Part shown: positions 16,273-24,418 of the stretch, piece by piece
Layout of the letters: every line of letters begins with the position of its first letter
Position numbering within the stretch: the first letter of the stretch is position 1
The notes under the pieces: model-generated
Databases searched by the model: none
What the model was told of the DNA's origin: nothing
The model's input: only the letters and a program-made list of their open reading frames with translations
Assembly: GCF_009914055.1 (NCBI RefSeq)
Contig: NZ_CP028271.1
Coordinates: 1,302,001-1,366,000, forward strand
Reading direction: 5' to 3'
Length of the DNA: 64,000 nt
Source: Mixta intestinalis
GTDB taxonomy: Bacteria > Pseudomonadota > Gammaproteobacteria > Enterobacterales > Enterobacteriaceae
Program-made: the position numbers and the translations under genes

Positions 16273-16965
16273 ATGGGGCGTACGGATTTATCAGCGCTAA
16301 AGAATCAATCAGACCGCCAGCTGGCGTTACGGCTGGAAAAAGCCGTAGAAGCGGTTAGAAACGAAGTTATCACCAGTGCGAAAGACCTACGAAACGCCGC
16401 GCAGCGGCTAACTTTTTATACGTCCTGCTTTTTTGACGATTATCAAGACGTATGCAAAAATATAGAACAAGAAGATAAGCGTTTTATACTTGCTATCGTG
16501 CAATTAATTAAAGACAGAAATACTATTTATAAAATGCTCCAGCTTTATTATGAAATTGTTTTCAAAAATAAGAAACAAGATGAGCTATTAAAAATTAGAG
16601 ACAGTTTAATAAAATCGGGTATCCGCGTATCAGCAGGTAATATAAACGGGCACGCGTTATCTTTGGCGGTAGCTACCGCGACTTTTTATAGTTTTAAAAT
16701 GAATAACATAGTGAGGAGATACACCTTTGGTTTTACTAAATATGGAATATTACTGCTTAAAATGTATAGTTTTATTCCTGTTGCTAAAAAAAGTGCGGAG
16801 CGTTTACATATGTTAAATCCCGCTTATTATCGGACGCTATACGCACATAATCTTGAAATGATGTTTTTTTTAGTAGAGCCGTTCTTTATAGATGAGCGGG
16901 CGCTTCGTGCGGATAGGTTAAGCGACGACGACATAGTAAAAATAATCAAACATATGATTAATTAA
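16273..16965 (+). CDS. Putative Hcp-associated type VI effector (pore-forming-like), unidentified family
   Basis: 230 residues from the ATG at 16273, with AAGGGA upstream; the frame is open further left but that part is out of character. The first half is charged and helical (DRQLALRLEKAVEAVRNEV; KNIEQEDKRFILAIVQLIKDR). The second half alternates hydrophobic and amphipathic helices (HALSLAVATATFYSF; FTKYGILLLKMYSFIPVAK; LEMMFFLVEPFF). There is no signal peptide. One base after its stop begins a 65-residue membrane protein, then a second copy, then a convergent hcp gene. This arrangement resembles Hcp-delivered ion-selective pore effectors such as Serratia Ssp6 with small membrane immunity Sip6. 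Relationship to that family is my inference, not shown by alignment. Confidence 0.55.
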   Translation: MGRTDLSALKNQSDRQLALRLEKAVEAVRNEVITSAKDLRNAAQRLTFYTSCFFDDYQDVCKNIEQEDKRFILAIVQLIKDRNTIYKMLQLYYEIVFKNKKQDELLKIRDSLIKSGIRVSAGNINGHALSLAVATATFYSFKMNNIVRRYTFGFTKYGILLLKMYSFIPVAKKSAERLHMLNPAYYRTLYAHNLEMMFFLVEPFFIDERALRADRLSDDDIVKIIKHMIN

Positions 16966-16966
16966 C

Positions 16967-17164
16967 ATGAAAAAATACCTTCGTGATTTGCTTAAATTTC
17001 AATTGGCAATGTTCGCCTTTGCGGTAATCCCAAACGTACTTATTATATGCTTCGCTATTTTCGCTGTAACCTATCTACCTGATGATATTTGCATGAAAGC
17101 TATTGGTTTGTTTATATTGGTTGTAACAGTTGTTACGTTCATTATTTCCAGGAAAAAATTTTAA
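16967..17164 (+). CDS. Small membrane protein, putative immunity protein (copy 1)
   Basis: 65 residues: a basic amphipathic lead (MKKYLRDLLKFQLAM), helix AFAVIPNVLIICFAIFAVTYL, a short polar turn PDDICM, helix KAIGLFILVVTVVTFII and basic end SRKKF. It starts one base after the stop of the putative effector, so translation is probably coupled. Its next neighbour (17213-17431) is clearly a paralogue, about two thirds identical by eye. A two-helix inner-membrane protein behind a membrane-active toxin is the classic layout of immunity to pore-formers. Function inferred from context. Confidence 0.6.
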   Translation: MKKYLRDLLKFQLAMFAFAVIPNVLIICFAIFAVTYLPDDICMKAIGLFILVVTVVTFIISRKKF

Positions 17165-17212
17165 AGCAGACAGGATAGGTGAAGCTATGTAATAGACATT
17201 TTATGAAAACCG

Positions 17213-17431
17213 ATGAATAATCTGATAATGAATATTGTGAAAAAATATCTGATTAGCTTACTTAAATTTGAGTTAGGAATTTTCGCCTTTGCAATAAGGC
17301 CAACTATTCTGGTCATATGCTTTGCTGTGTTTGCGGTAACGTATTTGCCTGAAGATATATGGCTGAAAGCGATCGGCCTATTTATACTCGTAACATTTAT
17401 CGCGTCGGTTATTATAGAAAGGAAATTTTAA
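17213..17431 (+). CDS. Small membrane protein, putative immunity protein (copy 2)
   Basis: 72 residues from ATG 17213; the part aligned with copy 1 begins at VKKYL, so GTG 17237 or ATG 17228 are alternative starts (none has a good ribosome site). It shares KKYL-LLKF, IFAFA, P--L-ICFA-FAVTYLP-DI--KAIGLFILV and the terminal ER/SR-KF with copy 1. Tandem duplication and divergence of an immunity gene is common where related toxins circulate. Followed by a strong bidirectional terminator shared with hcp. Confidence 0.55.
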   Translation: MNNLIMNIVKKYLISLLKFELGIFAFAIRPTILVICFAVFAVTYLPEDIWLKAIGLFILVTFIASVIIERKF

Positions 17432-17432
17432 A

Positions 17433-17457
17433 TAGCGGATGTTTCGCACATCCGCTA
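17433..17457. terminator. Bidirectional terminator between immunity copy 2 and hcp
   Basis: Nine-base-pair perfect stem TAGCGGATG / CATCCGCTA, seven-base loop, flanked by TCTTATT on the plus side and TTTAAAATTT on the minus side, placed exactly between convergent genes. Confidence 0.8.
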
Positions 17458-17462
17458 TCTTA

Positions 17463-17915
17463 TTATGCATGGTGCTCTTTTATATCCCAGGTTGTACGCG
17501 TTTCAGCGCCGCGCCCACCTCTTGAGGTTTGCTCCCAGTATTGGAACTGCACTTTATCGGCTTCCAGTCCATAAGACACCTCTGAGGCTACGCCGGAATC
17601 CCCCATCGAAATAGATACGATGCGCACGTTTTCTAACGTGATCCGACAGAATTCTTTATGCTCACTACCGGCGCGACATATTGCTAACTCAGCTTTACTT
17701 ATCAGAGTCTTTTTCGTTGCGTGAGTAATCATTGCCGGAGTCGCTTTATCAAGAGAAGCATACACTATGACATTTTGAAAATTAACAGTGCCGTTAGCAC
17801 CCGTTCCAGGGCTTTCCAAACCCCAGCTATATCCCTTTAAATCAATCCAGCCTTGATGTAAGTTATCTCTCGATTCCCCGGTAATCCCCTGCAAACGTAA
17901 ATATAATTCATCCAT
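17463..17915 (-). CDS. hcp: Type VI secretion tube protein Hcp (TssD)
   Basis: 150 residues, slightly shorter than most Hcp. Hallmarks: MDELYLRLQGITGES start, HQGWIDLKGYSWGLES (the conserved I-x-x-x-S-W-G block), VIVYASLDKATPAMITHA, the C-terminal VSYGLEADKVQFQYW and TTWDIKEH end. Hexameric rings of this protein form the tube and carry small effectors in their lumen. It is a solitary copy: no sheath, baseplate or ATPase gene is in the window. It converges on the putative effector/immunity cassette, which makes it a likely dedicated carrier. ATG follows GGAATAG. Confidence 0.88.
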   Translation of the reverse strand: MDELYLRLQGITGESRDNLHQGWIDLKGYSWGLESPGTGANGTVNFQNVIVYASLDKATPAMITHATKKTLISKAELAICRAGSEHKEFCRITLENVRIVSISMGDSGVASEVSYGLEADKVQFQYWEQTSRGGRGAETRTTWDIKEHHA

Positions 17916-18096
17916 TTATTTTCTATTCCATGTATTTAAATAACGTTTTATATTCCTGCAAGGGTGGGCAATCAATGCACGTGTAGATAAATATTTTTTA
18001 GCCTACGGACGTTACGGCTCCTGTTAATTAAGAGATTATACGGCTCCTCAATTCCTCGATCTCAACTCTGCTCCATTCTCCCCCACATTTCTACTT

Positions 18097-19020
18097 TCAC
18101 CGCTGCGCCCGCAGCCAGCTTTGCAATAGTTTCCCTTCCGCTGTCATTTCGCTGTCCTGTCGCACGCAAAGATAGTAATCACGCCCATCGTCGATGGGTA
18201 AATCAAACAGCTTTACCAGTTCGCCGCTTTCCAGGTAAGGCCTGATAAGTGGCTCGCGCATCAGCGCGCAACCTAACCCAGCCTGTACCGCCGCCAGCGT
18301 CAGCAAACCATCCTCAAATAATGGTCCACTGCGTCCAGGTGTGCGTCGAACGTTTTGCTGAACAAACCACTGGTTCCAGGTCATGCGCTCTTCATCATGC
18401 AGCAACGGCATTTGCAACAGCTGTTCCGGGGTATCCACATGACCATGCAAACGAATAAACTCCCGACTGGCTACCGGCACCATCTTACCGGAGATCAACG
18501 GCTCGCTAAGATAGCCCGCCCACTGACCGCGCCCGAAGCGAATCGACATATCAGAGGCATCGCTAAGGTAATTACGATGGTTGGCATAAACTACGTTAAT
18601 TTCCGTTCGTGGATTAGCGCGCATAAAATCCGGCAGCCGCGGGATAAACCAGCCCATGCCAAACAGCGGAATCAGGCTGATGGTCACCTGACGGTTTTGC
18701 GTCTGCTCAACCAGATGCTCTGTTGCCTGGCGCAATACGTTAAAGGCGGCACGAATCGAACGATAATATTCTCTGCCTTGCTGACTCAATATCAACCGGC
18801 GACCGTGCCGCTCGGTTAACGGCATCTGCAAAAAATCATCCAGCACCCGTAACTGATGGCTCACCGCCGAGGGAGAAATCGCCAGCTCCTGAGCGGCCTG
18901 CGTGACGCTGCCCAGCCGGGCTACTGCTTCAAAAGCGCGTACTGCCCGCAGTGGCGGATCGTTAGCCAGCGTACTGGTATCACGTGTTTCCTGATGGAAT
19001 GATTGTTCTGTTTTTCTCAT
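18097..19020 (-). CDS. LysR-family transcriptional regulator, GcvA-like
   Basis: 307 residues. The N-terminal DNA-binding domain (LRAVRAFEAVARLGSVTQAAQELAI...SAVSHQLRVLD) and the LSQQGREYYRSIRAAF segment are those of the GcvA/AmpR-like subgroup; the effector domain includes the FGMGWFIPRLPDF and SIRFGRGQW signatures of that group. It is divergent from the LIV-type transporter/ATC hydrolase operon at 19189, with 168 AT-rich bases between, so it is the probable regulator of that operon. The ribosome site before ATG is weak. Confidence 0.9.
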   Translation of the reverse strand: MRKTEQSFHQETRDTSTLANDPPLRAVRAFEAVARLGSVTQAAQELAISPSAVSHQLRVLDDFLQMPLTERHGRRLILSQQGREYYRSIRAAFNVLRQATEHLVEQTQNRQVTISLIPLFGMGWFIPRLPDFMRANPRTEINVVYANHRNYLSDASDMSIRFGRGQWAGYLSEPLISGKMVPVASREFIRLHGHVDTPEQLLQMPLLHDEERMTWNQWFVQQNVRRTPGRSGPLFEDGLLTLAAVQAGLGCALMREPLIRPYLESGELVKLFDLPIDDGRDYYLCVRQDSEMTAEGKLLQSWLRAQR

Positions 19021-19188
19021 ATGATGATCTGTTTCAGGCTAACCAGAAAAAGAGTGATTGATATAAAATACGGTAAAACAGTGAGTTATAGAAAATCTCA
19101 AACGTAATAAGAAATAATTTTTTCGTATTTCACAATTAAATTCAGTTGTTGGAAGGTAGCCCAAATTGAGCAATTTGTCGGGTTTATT

Positions 19189-20139
19189 TTGGACACCTTA
19201 ATACAACAACTAATTAATGGCGTCATGTTAGGCAGTATCTATGCACTGATAGCCCTCGGCTATACGATGGTGTATGGCATTCTGCGCATCATTAACTTTG
19301 CCCACGGCGATATTTTGATGGTGGGTGCGCTGACTACGTTATCGGGCATGAACTGGCTTGAGCAAAGCGCGCCCGCTCTGCCGCCGCTGGTACGACTGGT
19401 GATTGCCCTGGCGATCGCGATGGCAGTATGTGCGCTGCTGGCAATGGCGGTGGAACGGTTTGCCTACCGTCGCCTGCGCAATGCGCCGCGCCTTGCACCG
19501 CTGATTTCCGGGATCGGCGTTTCCGTGCTGCTGCAAACCGTTGCGATGATCGTCTGGACGCGTAATCCGCTGATGTTTCCGCAAGTTTTGTCAATGGAGC
19601 CGATTGCCATAACGCATGGCAGCGCGGCGCATCCTCCGGCAATTATTACCGTCACCGGCATTGTCACCATCAGCCTGGCGTTGATCGTGATGATTGGCCT
19701 GTGGGCGTTGGTGGAGTTTACCCGCCTCGGACGCGGTATGCGCGCGGTGGCGGAAAACCCGCGCGTCGCCAGCCTGATGGGCGTTAACCCCAACCGTATT
19801 ATCACCCTCACCTTTGCTATCGGCGGCATGTTTGCCGCGCTGGCGGGCGTCATGATGGCCAGCAACTACGGCAACGCCAGCTTCTCTATGGGCTTCCTGC
19901 CGGGAATTAAAGCCTTTACCGCTGCTGTATTAGGCGGTATCGGCAACATACGCGGTGCCATGCTGGGCGGCGTGCTGCTGGGCATGATTGAATCCCTGGG
20001 CGCGGGCTACCTCGGCGAGCTGACGAACGGTGTCTTCGGCAGTAACTACCAGGATGTCTTCGCCTTTATCGTGCTGATCCTCGTACTGGTCTTTCGCCCG
20101 GCTGGCATTCTCGGCGAGCGCGTGGCGCACCGCGCATAG
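19189..20139 (+). CDS. Branched-chain amino acid-type (LIV) ABC transporter permease, LivH-like
   Basis: Inner-membrane permease, 316 residues, starting at TTG 19189 with weak ribosome site; ATG 19225 is a possible later start but would remove part of the conserved QQLINGVMLGSIYALIALGYTMVYGI opening helix region. The NFAHGDI motif after TM1-2, the EFTRLGRGMRAVAENP coupling loop (the EAA-like contact with the ATPase) and the IKAFTAAVLGGIGNIRGAMLGG tail are typical of LivH. First gene of an operon with livM-, livG-, livF-like genes, a binding protein and two hydrolases. Confidence 0.88.
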   Translation: MDTLIQQLINGVMLGSIYALIALGYTMVYGILRIINFAHGDILMVGALTTLSGMNWLEQSAPALPPLVRLVIALAIAMAVCALLAMAVERFAYRRLRNAPRLAPLISGIGVSVLLQTVAMIVWTRNPLMFPQVLSMEPIAITHGSAAHPPAIITVTGIVTISLALIVMIGLWALVEFTRLGRGMRAVAENPRVASLMGVNPNRIITLTFAIGGMFAALAGVMMASNYGNASFSMGFLPGIKAFTAAVLGGIGNIRGAMLGGVLLGMIESLGAGYLGELTNGVFGSNYQDVFAFIVLILVLVFRPAGILGERVAHRA

Positions 20140-20147
20140 GAAAAAAG

Positions 20148-21257
20148 ATGACAACTTCAACATTACCGATAGCAGCGCCGCGTTCACGCCGTCTCTGGTC
20201 AGGGTTGGCGCTGTTTATTGTCGCTATCGCTATTGCTCCCATCGTGGCCGGGCAGCTCGGCGGTAATTATTGGGTGCGAGTGATCGATTTCGCCCTGCTC
20301 TATATCATGCTGGCGCTGGGGCTGAATATCGTGGTGGGCTTTACCGGCCTGCTGGATATGGGCTTTATCGCTTTTTACGCTGTAGGCGCTTACCTGGCGG
20401 CGCTGCTGGCCTCGCCGCATCTGCTGGATGCCTTTCCGTTGATGCAGGCCTGGTTCCCGGATGGGCTGCACACGTCCTACTGGCTGATTATCCCGGCTGC
20501 CGCCGTGCTCGCCGCCATCTGTGGCATCCTGCTTGGCGCGCCTACCCTGAAATTGCGCGGCGACTACCTGGCGATCGTGACGCTCGGCTTTGGCGAAATT
20601 ATCCGAATCCTGATGCGTAACCTCGATCGCCCACTCAATATTACCAACGGCGCAAAAGGCATTTCCGGAGTTGATACCCTTTCGCTGTTCGGCGTGAAGT
20701 TTAGCGGCGTACAGCACTGGTTTGGTATGAAAATTCCCTCGCTGTGGCTGTGGTATTACCTGCTGATGGCGATGATTGTGCTGATTATCGTGGTCTGCCT
20801 GCGTCTGCAACACTCGCGTATCGGGCGCGCCTGGCACGCCATTCGTGAAGATGAGGATGTTGCCCGTGCGATGGGCATCAACGTGCGTAACTATAAGCTG
20901 CTCGCTTTTGCCATGGGTGCCTCTTTCGGCGGCGTTGCGGGCGCATTGTTCGCCGCTTTCCAGGGCTTCGTCTCGCCTGAATCCTTTACCCTCCAGGAAT
21001 CGATCGCCGTGCTGGCGATGGTGGTACTGGGCGGCATGGGCCATATTCCCGGCGTTATTCTCGGCGCGGTGCTCTTAACCGCCCTGCCGGAACTGCTGCG
21101 TAGCCAGGCGGCACCGCTACAGCAGGCGTTGTTCGGCAGCGTACTGATCGATCCGGAAATTCTGCGCCAGCTGTTTTATGGGCTGGCTCTGGTACTGGTC
21201 ATGCTGCTGCGTCCGACGGGCATCTGGCCTGCACGTCATGCGGAGACGAAGCCATGA
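20148..21257 (+). CDS. LIV-type ABC transporter permease, LivM-like
   Basis: 369 residues. LivM landmarks: YIMLALGLNIVVGFTGLLDMGFIAFYAVGAY early on, the LKLRGDYLAIVTLGFGEIIRI block, the ATPase-contact loop SRIGRAWHAIREDEDVARAMGIN and the GMGHIPGVILGAVLL tail. About ten hydrophobic segments. It starts nine bases after the LivH-like gene and its end overlaps the LivG-like start by four bases (ATGA), so translation is coupled. Confidence 0.92.
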   Translation: MTTSTLPIAAPRSRRLWSGLALFIVAIAIAPIVAGQLGGNYWVRVIDFALLYIMLALGLNIVVGFTGLLDMGFIAFYAVGAYLAALLASPHLLDAFPLMQAWFPDGLHTSYWLIIPAAAVLAAICGILLGAPTLKLRGDYLAIVTLGFGEIIRILMRNLDRPLNITNGAKGISGVDTLSLFGVKFSGVQHWFGMKIPSLWLWYYLLMAMIVLIIVVCLRLQHSRIGRAWHAIREDEDVARAMGINVRNYKLLAFAMGASFGGVAGALFAAFQGFVSPESFTLQESIAVLAMVVLGGMGHIPGVILGAVLLTALPELLRSQAAPLQQALFGSVLIDPEILRQLFYGLALVLVMLLRPTGIWPARHAETKP

Positions 21258-22021
21258 ATCTGTTAACTATTACCGGTATGAGCAAGCGCTTCGGCGGTGT
21301 GCAGGCGGTTGATAACGTCTCTCTTACCGTTCAGCCGGGAGAGATTTACGGTCTGATCGGGCCAAACGGTGCCGGAAAAACCACCTGCTTTAACCTGATT
21401 ACCGGGCTTTATGCGGCGGACAGCGGGGCATTTCTGCTCAATGACGTGCCCTATTCGCCGCGCAATGTGGAAAAAGTAACCCGAGCGGGTATCGCCAGAA
21501 CTTTCCAGAACGTGCGGCTGTTTAACGAAATGTCGGTACTGGAAAACGTAATGGTTGGTCGTCACGTGCGCACCCGCAACGGCCTGTGGGCCGCGCTGAC
21601 ACGGCATAAGCGTGCCCGTCACGAGGAAGCGCACACCCGCGAGCAGGCCTGGCACTGGCTGGAATATACCGGCATCGCGCAGTTTGCTCACTACCGCGCC
21701 TGTGACCTCGCCTATGGACATCAGCGACGTCTGGAAATCGCCCGCGCGCTGGCGACTGAGCCGCTGCTGCTGGCGCTGGATGAGCCTGCCGCGGGCATGA
21801 ACGCCGCCGAAAAAGTTGCGCTTGGCGAACTCCTGAAGCGCATTCGTGACGATGGCAAAACGCTGCTGATGATCGAACACGACGTCAAGCTGGTAATGGG
21901 CATCTGCGATCGCTTAACGGTGCTCGATTACGGCAAGGTGCTTGCCAGCGGCGCTCCGGAGCGCGTACGCCGCGATCCGCGCGTTGTGGCGGCCTGGCTT
22001 GGAGGACAAAAGCATGACTGA
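21254..22021 (+). CDS. LIV-type ABC transporter ATP-binding protein, LivG-like
   Basis: 255 residues. Walker A GPNGAGKTT, Q-loop region RTFQNVRLF, LivG-type signature segment LAYGHQRRLEIARALA, Walker B LLALDEPAAGMN, and H-loop MIEHDVKLVMG are all intact. The long insertion after the Q-loop (RTRNGLWAALTRHKRARHEE) is normal for LivG. ATGA overlap with the permease gene before it, and an eight-base overlap with the LivF-like gene after it. Confidence 0.93.
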   Translation: MNLLTITGMSKRFGGVQAVDNVSLTVQPGEIYGLIGPNGAGKTTCFNLITGLYAADSGAFLLNDVPYSPRNVEKVTRAGIARTFQNVRLFNEMSVLENVMVGRHVRTRNGLWAALTRHKRARHEEAHTREQAWHWLEYTGIAQFAHYRACDLAYGHQRRLEIARALATEPLLLALDEPAAGMNAAEKVALGELLKRIRDDGKTLLMIEHDVKLVMGICDRLTVLDYGKVLASGAPERVRRDPRVVAAWLGGQKHD

Positions 22022-22736
22022 ACCATTACTGCGCGTTAACCAGCTTGGCGTCCATTACGGCGGCATCCAGGCGGTACGCGATGTTTCATTTGCGCTGCAA
22101 GATGGCGAACAGGCCACGTTGATTGGTGCTAACGGAGCCGGAAAAAGCTCTACGGTACGCGCTATTACCGGGCTACAGCCTTTCCGCGGCGAGATTATTT
22201 ACGCCGGGCTACAGGTAGCAAAACAGAAACCGGAAGATCTGCTGCGCGCCGGACTGGTGATGGTGCCGGAAGGTCGCGGCATCTTCGCCCGTATGACGGT
22301 AATGGAAAACCTGCAAATGGGTGCCTGGCTACGGCGCGATAGCGCAGCGGTTAAAAGCGAAATCGACGATATCTTTAGCCACTTTCCGCGCCTCGGCGAA
22401 CGTCAGCATCAGCTTGCCGGGCTGCTGTCCGGTGGTGAGCAACAGCTGCTGGCATTGAACCGGGCGCTGCTCAGCCGACCACGACTGTTGATTCTGGATG
22501 AGCCGTCAATGGGGCTGGCCCCGCTGATGGTTGAAAACATTTTTAAGGTTATCGCCACCTTGCGCGGGCGTGGCGTCAGTCTGTTGCTGATTGAGCAGAA
22601 TGCCCGTCTGGCACTGGAAATCACCGATAACGCCTGGGTGATGGACAGCGGCAATATTGTTCACCACGGCGACTCACGCGCCCTGCTTGCTGATGACAGC
22701 ATTGCGCAAATTTACCTGGGCGAAATGCCCGTCTGA
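22014..22736 (+). CDS. LIV-type ABC transporter ATP-binding protein, LivF-like
   Basis: 240 residues from ATG 22014 (GGAGG upstream; MTEPLLRVNQLGVHYGG). Walker A GANGAGKSS, VPEGRGIFARMTVMENL, signature LSGGEQQLLALNRALL, Walker B LLILDEPSMGLAP, H-loop LIEQNARLAL. The C-terminal GNIVHHGDSRALLADD is the usual LivF end. The frame is open upstream to 21942 only because it overlaps the LivG gene. Pairs with the LivG-like ATPase. Confidence 0.93.
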   Translation: MTEPLLRVNQLGVHYGGIQAVRDVSFALQDGEQATLIGANGAGKSSTVRAITGLQPFRGEIIYAGLQVAKQKPEDLLRAGLVMVPEGRGIFARMTVMENLQMGAWLRRDSAAVKSEIDDIFSHFPRLGERQHQLAGLLSGGEQQLLALNRALLSRPRLLILDEPSMGLAPLMVENIFKVIATLRGRGVSLLLIEQNARLALEITDNAWVMDSGNIVHHGDSRALLADDSIAQIYLGEMPV

Positions 22737-22762
22737 CAGCAAACCAACACCAGGAATAAATA

Positions 22763-23917
22763 ATGAAAAAAATCACCCTCAGCGTGCTAAGCGCCGCCAT
22801 TATTTCCGCCGGTTTCGCCAGCGCGCCCGGCTGGGCGCAGGAGAGCGAAACGGTACTGATTGGTCTCGCCGGACCGCTAACCGGGCCATCGGCGCGTATC
22901 GGTAAGGATCTGGAAAACGGTGCGAAGCTGGCTATCGACGATATTAATAAACAGCATCCGGTCATCGGTGGTAAAGCCGTTACCTTTAAGCTCCAGTCGG
23001 AAGACGATCAGTCCGATCCGCGCACGGCGGTTGCCGTTGCTCAGCGTCTGGTGGACAGCGAAGTCGCTGGCGTGGTTGGACACTGGAACACCGGTACCAG
23101 CATTCCGGCGGCGCGTGTTTATCATGATGCCGGCATCGCCCAGGTTGCGCCGGTAGCAACCGGTCACGCCTACACGCGTCAGGGCTTTGATACCAGCTTC
23201 CGCGTTATGGGCCATGATGATGACGGCGGTCAGCTGGCGGGCCAGTATGCGTTACAGACCCTGAAAGCGAAGCGCATCGCCGTTATCGACGATCGAACCG
23301 CCTTCGGTCAGGGGCTGGCCGATGAGTTTATTAAATCGCTGGAAGCTCAGGGTGTAAAAATCATCGATCGCCAGTATGTGGATGAGAAAACCGTCGATTT
23401 CAGCGCCGTGCTGACCTCTATCCGTAGCAAAAACGCCGATCTGATTTTCTTCGGCGGCGTTGACAGCCAGGCGGCTCCGCTGGCGCGTCGGATGAAACAG
23501 TTAGGCATCAACGCCACGCTGATGGGCGCGGGCGGCTTTGTCAGCCAGACCTTCCTGCAGCTGGCGCAAAAAGAGGGCGAAGGCGTAGTGGCGCTGGAGC
23601 CAGGCCTGCCGGTGGATCAGATGCCGGGCGGTAAAGGCTTCGAGCAGGCGTATCAGTCGCGCTATCACACCCATATTGAGCTGCATGCGCCCTTCGCCTA
23701 TGACGCTACCCGCGTGCTGGTTGCGGCAATGCAAAAAGCGGATTCCGTCGATCCGGCTGAGTATCTGCCCGCGCTGCGCGCTATCAGCTATTCCGGCGTA
23801 ACCGGACAAATCGCCTTTGATAAAGAAGGCAATCTGAAATCGCCATCGTTCACCGTTTATAAGGTGGTAGATGGTAAATGGCAGCCGCAAACCGTGCTCG
23901 GCGGTGCCGCGAAGTAA
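22763..23917 (+). CDS. LIV-type ABC transporter substrate-binding protein
   Basis: 384-residue periplasmic binding protein with signal peptide (LSVLSAAIISAGFASAPGWAQ). Mature part opens with ETVLIGLAGPLTGPSARIGKDLENGAKLAIDDIN, the standard LivJ/LivK fold beginning; GVVGHWNTGTSIPAA is the ligand-binding loop of the amino-acid group. Coming fifth in the operon and directly before an ATC hydrolase, its ligand may be a heterocyclic or N-carbamoyl amino acid rather than leucine/valine. That is inference from context. Confidence 0.9.
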   Translation: MKKITLSVLSAAIISAGFASAPGWAQESETVLIGLAGPLTGPSARIGKDLENGAKLAIDDINKQHPVIGGKAVTFKLQSEDDQSDPRTAVAVAQRLVDSEVAGVVGHWNTGTSIPAARVYHDAGIAQVAPVATGHAYTRQGFDTSFRVMGHDDDGGQLAGQYALQTLKAKRIAVIDDRTAFGQGLADEFIKSLEAQGVKIIDRQYVDEKTVDFSAVLTSIRSKNADLIFFGGVDSQAAPLARRMKQLGINATLMGAGGFVSQTFLQLAQKEGEGVVALEPGLPVDQMPGGKGFEQAYQSRYHTHIELHAPFAYDATRVLVAAMQKADSVDPAEYLPALRAISYSGVTGQIAFDKEGNLKSPSFTVYKVVDGKWQPQTVLGGAAK

Positions 23918-23935
23918 CCGTAGTGAGGCAATGTG

Positions 23936-24418
23936 ATGAGTGATAATAACGAGCTGGGCATCCTCGCCCGCCGCAAAATTGAAGCTGAAATTATTAAACC
24001 GATTTATGACATCATGGTACGCGAGCTGGGCAAAGCCCAGGCGCAGGCGATTATCGGCGAAGCCATTGAGCAGGCGGCCATCGATGCTGGCGCGCAGTTT
24101 GCGCAACAGGAACCTGACGGCGCGAATCTGCGTAGCTTCGTTGCCCTGCAATATCTGTGGGAAAAAGATAATGCGCTGGACGTGCGGGTGATTGATAACG
24201 ACGATCGGCAGTATAACTATGACGTCACCCGCTGCCGTTATGCCGAGATGTATCACGAAATGGGCCTCGGCGAGATTGGTCATCTGCTCTCCTGTGCCAG
24301 GGACGATAAGTTTATCGTCGGCTATGCGCCGGAAGTGGAACTGACACGCACCACCACCATTATGCAGGGCGCACGCTGCTGTGATTTCCGTTACCATGTC
24401 AAAAAGGACAAGCCATGA
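23936..24418 (+). CDS. L-2-amino-thiazoline-4-carboxylic acid (ATC) hydrolase family protein
   Basis: 160 residues from ATG 23936 (GAGG upstream). Belongs to the ATC hydrolase family: RRKIEAEIIKPIYDIMVRELGKAQAQ, YLWEKDNALDV, YNYDVTRCRYAEMYHEMGLGEIGHLLSCARD, and a final TTTIMQGARCCDFRYHVKK with the family's conserved cysteines. Characterised members open the thiazoline ring of L-ATC to N-carbamoyl-L-cysteine. The gene overlaps the N-carbamoyl amino acid hydrolase start by four bases, which is exactly the second enzyme of that pathway. Related proteins may act on other cyclic ureido compounds. Confidence 0.8.
   Translation: MSDNNELGILARRKIEAEIIKPIYDIMVRELGKAQAQAIIGEAIEQAAIDAGAQFAQQEPDGANLRSFVALQYLWEKDNALDVRVIDNDDRQYNYDVTRCRYAEMYHEMGLGEIGHLLSCARDDKFIVGYAPEVELTRTTTIMQGARCCDFRYHVKKDKP

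Noticed and set aside
18014..18048. Direct repeat ACGGCTCCT twice, 26 bases apart, between hcp and the LysR gene
   Set aside because: Only nine bases, no flanking mobile element; could be chance, not strong enough for an attachment site.
20199..21044. 281-codon open frame opposite the LivM-like gene
   Set aside because: His/Gln/Asp-rich translation is typical of a shadow of membrane-protein codons.
23501..24397. 298-codon frame opposite the binding protein and ATC hydrolase genes
   Set aside because: Spans two convincingly coding genes on the other strand.
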